This document shows, one piece after another, positions 12,958-16,118 of a DNA stretch of 16,118 bases. Under the pieces are notes generated by a model, which was not told where the DNA came from, did no database searches, and saw nothing but the letters and a program-made list of their open reading frames with translations. The first letter of the stretch is position 1; each line of letters starts with the position of its first letter. Source of the DNA: Candidatus Margulisiibacteriota bacterium (lineage in GTDB: Bacteria; Margulisbacteria; WOR-1; XYC2-FULL-46-14; JAHJBW01); contig JAHJBW010000206.1 of assembly GCA_018813405.1 (NCBI GenBank), positions 1 to 16,118 of the forward strand, written 5' to 3'. A program made the translations under genes and the position numbers.

Positions 12958-13992
12958 ATGAAAAAAAAAGAAAGGTTTTGTATCGGTGTTCCCGAAATAG
13001 ACCGGGAGATCGAAAGGCTCTCTGAAAAATACAGCCATGGCCGCACCAATGAATATTTCCGCCAGCTTTTCACGACCATTGTAAAACTATATCTTGATAA
13101 AGCCGACGAAGAAGATCTGCACCTCTTAAACATCTCCATTAAAGAACTGCGCCACGCTTTCAGGGTATTCAAAAGTTACCGTGATGTCAGGAAGGTGTCC
13201 ATTTTCGGCTCGCACCGCTCCCCTCGCGATTCTGTCGAATATCGCATGGCAGAAGAATTTTGCGGCAAAATCGCGGAAAAGGGATTTATGGTGATAACCG
13301 GAGGCGGCGGGGGCATTATGGAAGCGGGCAACAAGGCCGCCAGGGAAAAAAGCTTTGCCGCCAAGATAAGGATAAGCATTGAATCTCCCAATCCCTTTAT
13401 CCCCAAAGGCGACAGGATGATAATGTTCAACTACTTCTTTAACCGCAAGCTGGTCTTTATAAAGGAATCCGACGCGACCGTGCTTTTCCCCGGCGGCTTT
13501 GGCACCATGGACGAAGGGTTTGAGGCCCTTACCCTGCTGCAAACAGGCAAATGCCCTCCACGCCCAATAGTCATGGTCGAAGATGTTAAGACCGGCTATT
13601 GGAAAGGCTGGGAGCATTTTGTGCGCGGCAAGATGGTGAAAAAGGGGCTTTTGCGGGATATCGACCTGGACCTTTATCGGATCGTCAAAAGCGTGCCGCA
13701 GGCCATCAAGGAAGTGGTGGATTTTTTCAAGATATACAATTCGACCCGCTTCATAAAAGACCTTACCGTGATCAGGATGGAAAAACAGCTTTCTTCCGCC
13801 GCGTACAAGGAGCTGAACAGGGAGTTTAAAGACATTCTGGTAAAAGGCAAGATCGAACCCTGCCTGCCCCAATCCGCGGAAAAAAAAGACAGGGACCGCC
13901 TTTTCCTCCCGCGGATGAAAATGTATTTCGATCAAAGATCTTTTACCAGACTGCTCCAGCTTGTGAGAAGGATTAACACCTATGCTGATTAG
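12958..13992 (+). CDS. LOG-family Rossmann-fold nucleotide-binding protein
   Basis: A 344-residue protein with a LOG/lysine-decarboxylase-like domain at about 75-260. Seen: SIFGSHRSP (81-89), TGGGGGIMEAGNKAA (114-128) and FPGGFGTMDE (177-186), the signature of enzymes that split nucleoside 5'-monophosphates into base and ribose 5-phosphate (LOG and PpnN types). The N-terminal 75 residues and the C-terminal 80 are helical and extra to the minimal LOG fold, which resembles PpnN-like arrangements. A ribonucleotide nucleosidase role fits the neighbours thyX and rpe but is inference. The start is the ATG at 12958, one base after the thyX stop, with no good Shine-Dalgarno, so coupling is likely. 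Nine consecutive A follow the ATG. The end overlaps the next gene by 11 nt. Confidence 0.87.
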   Translation: MKKKERFCIGVPEIDREIERLSEKYSHGRTNEYFRQLFTTIVKLYLDKADEEDLHLLNISIKELRHAFRVFKSYRDVRKVSIFGSHRSPRDSVEYRMAEEFCGKIAEKGFMVITGGGGGIMEAGNKAAREKSFAAKIRISIESPNPFIPKGDRMIMFNYFFNRKLVFIKESDATVLFPGGFGTMDEGFEALTLLQTGKCPPRPIVMVEDVKTGYWKGWEHFVRGKMVKKGLLRDIDLDLYRIVKSVPQAIKEVVDFFKIYNSTRFIKDLTVIRMEKQLSSAAYKELNREFKDILVKGKIEPCLPQSAEKKDRDRLFLPRMKMYFDQRSFTRLLQLVRRINTYAD

Positions 13993-15430
13993 AAAGACCG
14001 ACACCGAAATGATACGCGGCTACTTCGAAGACAGTTCCGGGCTGTCCGGCGGCTTTGCCGAAGAAGTGGTCCTGCCGGAGAACGAAAAGGATGTTTCCGA
14101 ATTTCTGGAAGAAGCCAGCGCCAAAGGCAATTTCGTTACCGTCTCGGGAGGCGGTACCGGCGTGACAGGGGGAAGGGTCCCTTTTGGCGGGTCGGTGCTG
14201 GCTGCTGACAGGTTCAACAAGATAATCGACTGTTTTGAGGGCGGCATAATTGTCCAGGCGGGCGTGCCGCTTGACGAAATACACCGTGCCGCGGATTCCA
14301 TTGGATATTTCTACCCTCCCGACGCCACCGAGCAAACCGCGTGGATCGGCGGGAACATTGCCACCAACGCCTCGGGCGCGCGCAGTTTTAAGTATGGCTC
14401 AACGCGCAACTACGTAAAAGGCCTGAAGGTGGCGCTCTCGAACGGCGAGATACTCGATATTTGCCGGAACACGGTAAAGGCCAGCAACAGGGGCCTTTTG
14501 TCCGTTGGCAAGAAGAAAACAGCTATTCCCAACTATGAAATGCCCGGGGTCAAGAACGCCGCCGGCTATTTCAGCAAACCCGGCATGGACCTGATAGACC
14601 TGTTCATCGGGTCCGAGGGCACGCTGGGAGTGATACTGGAGGCCGAACTGGAACTGCAAAAAAAGATCGGTCCCCTTTTCGGGTGTTTTGCTTTTTTCGA
14701 GGATGAGAACAGGGCCTTCGATTTTGTGGCCGAATTGAAAAAGCGCGCTTCGCGGGGATTCGACCTTCTGGCCATTGAATATTTTGACAGGCATTCGCTC
14801 GCCCTGCTTTCAAAAAAATATCCCAATATCCCAAAAAGCTCTACCGGTATGGTTTTCTTCGAACAAGAGATATCACCAAAAATAGAAGACAGTTATCTTG
14901 AGGCCTGGGCCGAGATATTGGACAGCTCTGGCGTTGGCGAAAGCAATACCTGGATGGCGGATGACGCGAAAAAATTCCAGGAGCTAAAGGACTTCCGCCA
15001 TTCACTGCCCGAGCTGGTCAACGAAACGGTAAAAAGCCGGGGCATTCCCAAGATAGGCACGGACATGGCCGTGCCGGCGGAAAATTTCGACACGATGCTG
15101 AGATACTACCGCGAGCATCTGGAACAACAGCAGATTGACCACCTTTTCTTCGGCCACATCGGTGAGAACCACCTGCATGTGAACGTCCTGCCCAGGAACG
15201 CGGAAGAGGCAAAGACCACCAAAGAATTATATTTGAAGTTCGTAAAAATGGCGGTAAGCCTGGGCGGCACAGTATCGGCCGAGCACGGCATTGGAAAGCT
15301 CAAGCACGATTTCTTGAAAGAAATGTACGGGAACGATGGCATCATGGAAATGGCAAGGGTAAAAAAAGAGCTTGACCCCGCCTGCATATTGGGGCTGGGA
15401 AATATTTTCCCGAAAGAATTATTGTTTTAG
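13982..15430 (+). CDS. FAD-binding oxidase, GlcD / D-lactate dehydrogenase type
   Basis: A 482-residue flavoprotein that oxidises a 2-hydroxy acid such as D-lactate or glycolate. The FAD_binding_4 domain (about 25-220) shows VSGGGTGVTGGRVP (54-67), GGNIATNASGARSFKYG (123-139) and FIGSEGTLGV (208-217). The FAD-oxidase_C domain (about 230-478) shows the metal-site motif FFGHIGENHLHVN (389-401), VSAEHGIGKLK (431-441) and the terminal DPACILGLGNIFP (465-477). Length is usual. The start overlaps the LOG gene by 11 nt, with AAGGA about 9 nt before the ATG. No separate Fe-S subunit (GlcF or LldE-like) is visible here, so the electron acceptor is unknown. Substrate cannot be told from sequence alone. 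Confidence 0.92.
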   Translation: MLIRKTDTEMIRGYFEDSSGLSGGFAEEVVLPENEKDVSEFLEEASAKGNFVTVSGGGTGVTGGRVPFGGSVLAADRFNKIIDCFEGGIIVQAGVPLDEIHRAADSIGYFYPPDATEQTAWIGGNIATNASGARSFKYGSTRNYVKGLKVALSNGEILDICRNTVKASNRGLLSVGKKKTAIPNYEMPGVKNAAGYFSKPGMDLIDLFIGSEGTLGVILEAELELQKKIGPLFGCFAFFEDENRAFDFVAELKKRASRGFDLLAIEYFDRHSLALLSKKYPNIPKSSTGMVFFEQEISPKIEDSYLEAWAEILDSSGVGESNTWMADDAKKFQELKDFRHSLPELVNETVKSRGIPKIGTDMAVPAENFDTMLRYYREHLEQQQIDHLFFGHIGENHLHVNVLPRNAEEAKTTKELYLKFVKMAVSLGGTVSAEHGIGKLKHDFLKEMYGNDGIMEMARVKKELDPACILGLGNIFPKELLF

Positions 15431-15439
15431 GAGGTTGTC

Positions 15440-16118
15440 ATGAAAAAAACAAAGATCGCTCCCAGCATACTTTCCTGCGATTTCGGTCACCTGGCCGAGG
15501 AAATAAGAAAGACGGAAGCGGCCGGGGCTGATATGCTGCATCTGGACATAATGGACGGCCACCTGGCCCCCAACCTTACCATGGGCCCGGCCATGGTCAA
15601 AAAAGTGCGCGAGCTCACCAATCTGCCGCTCGAAGCGCACCTGATGATAGACAACCCCGATATATTCATGAACGATTACATCGAGGCAGGGGCCGATATC
15701 ATAACCATTCACGCAGAAGCCTATGATACTGAACCGCCATCCAACAGGAAGATCAAGGAAGTGCCGCGAACCGTAAAAAAGATCGACGAAAAGAAATTGC
15801 GCCGCGACCTTGAGCATTTAAAATCTAAAGGAAAAATGGCAGGTTTAACTCTCAATCCAGGCACTGCCCTATCGGTTATCGAGCCATTTCTAGATATAGT
15901 AGATATTGTGCTGATCATGAGCGTTAATCCAGGTTTTTCCGGCCAGAAGTTCATGCCGGAAGTTTTGCCAAGAATAAAAGAACTGCGCCCGAAATTCAAA
16001 AGAGAAATAATGGTAGACGGCGGCATCAACGATAAGACGGCCGGGGAAGTCATAAAAGCCGGGGCAGATATACTGGTCACCGCATCATACTTTTACGGGG
16101 CGGAGGACTATGCAAAAG
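15440..16118 (+). CDS. rpe: Ribulose-phosphate 3-epimerase (runs off the right edge)
   Basis: Interconverts ribulose 5-phosphate and xylulose 5-phosphate in the pentose phosphate pathway. The open frame starts at the ATG at 15440, 9 nt after the oxidase stop with GGAGG at 5-nt spacing, and continues past the window end; 226 residues are seen. Motifs: APSILSCDF (7-15), LHLDIMDGHLAPNLTMGP (33-50) with catalytic Asp36, EAHLMIDNP (65-73), MSVNPGFSGQKF (160-171) and VDGGIN (192-197) with Asp193. Two oddities: about 21 extra residues lie between HAEA (91-94) and the AGLTLNPGT strand, rich in Lys, Arg and Pro, compared with Escherichia coli Rpe; and the phosphate-binding end reads VTASYFYGAEDY rather than VAGSAIF. 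Related hexulose-6-phosphate synthase or allulose-6-phosphate epimerase activity cannot be excluded. Confidence 0.9.
   Translation, partial: MKKTKIAPSILSCDFGHLAEEIRKTEAAGADMLHLDIMDGHLAPNLTMGPAMVKKVRELTNLPLEAHLMIDNPDIFMNDYIEAGADIITIHAEAYDTEPPSNRKIKEVPRTVKKIDEKKLRRDLEHLKSKGKMAGLTLNPGTALSVIEPFLDIVDIVLIMSVNPGFSGQKFMPEVLPRIKELRPKFKREIMVDGGINDKTAGEVIKAGADILVTASYFYGAEDYAK

Noticed and set aside
13126..14004. 292-codon minus-strand open frame opposite the LOG gene
   Set aside because: The LOG signature motifs on the plus strand are intact; the opposite frame has no recognisable motif.

Overview
The window looks like a stretch of chromosome from an uncultivated, probably anaerobic bacterium of a poorly characterised phylum. 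Two things point that way: a single REP-associated tyrosine transposase of the type common in candidate-phylum genomes, and a mixture of Firmicutes/cyanobacteria-like housekeeping genes (cdaA, a YlqD-family gene, cimA) with a duplicated ThyX-like protein. A Margulisbacteria/Saganbacteria- or Omnitrophota-like source is my guess from general resemblance only. I see no rRNA, tRNA, CRISPR array or phage genes.

Layout. Positions 1-739 are a REP/RAYT unit: a transposase gene on the minus strand, a perfect palindrome inside its coding sequence, a tandem array of three 33-bp palindromic units just upstream, and an exact 22-bp direct repeat at both ends. Positions 760-4422 (minus) encode a 1220-residue cysteine-free coiled-coil protein of unknown function. 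A 120-bp imperfect inverted repeat lies upstream of it. Positions 4613-9124 (minus) are a biosynthetic operon, cimA-lysA-cdaA-panB: citramalate synthase (isoleucine route), diaminopimelate decarboxylase (lysine), c-di-AMP synthase and ketopantoate hydroxymethyltransferase (coenzyme A route). The first three genes overlap by 4 nt. A different palindromic repeat fills the cdaA-panB gap and supplies the only visible panB start codon. Positions 9181-9827 (minus) are a small DUF2892-ylqD operon, ended by a hairpin that abuts the cimA promoter. A CaCA-type cation/calcium exchanger (9876-10850, minus) is transcribed divergently from a plus-strand operon that runs off the right edge: metallo-beta-lactamase-fold hydrolase, a very basic small ORF, a double-domain ThyX-like protein, a LOG-family protein, a GlcD-like FAD oxidase and ribulose-phosphate 3-epimerase.

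The most striking signal at DNA level is shared promoter architecture. Four genes at the head of transcription units (RAYT, cimA, the exchanger and the MBL hydrolase) each have an extended -10 element, TGnTA(T/G)AAT, ending only 5-6 nt before the ATG. No Shine-Dalgarno sequence fits in between, so these mRNAs should be leaderless. Several other genes (the coiled-coil gene, DUF2892, lysA, rpe) have a recognisable Shine-Dalgarno, so the genome appears to use two modes of translation start.

The second signal is the number of palindromic repeat types in the first 5.5 kb (at least three, perhaps four, with unrelated sequences), placed between genes, inside the transposase, across a gene start and possibly inside panB. 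The third is the tandem ThyX-like protein, in which each half keeps a different part of the ThyX active-site signature. No defence system or biosynthetic cluster is evident; the rest is ordinary metabolism.
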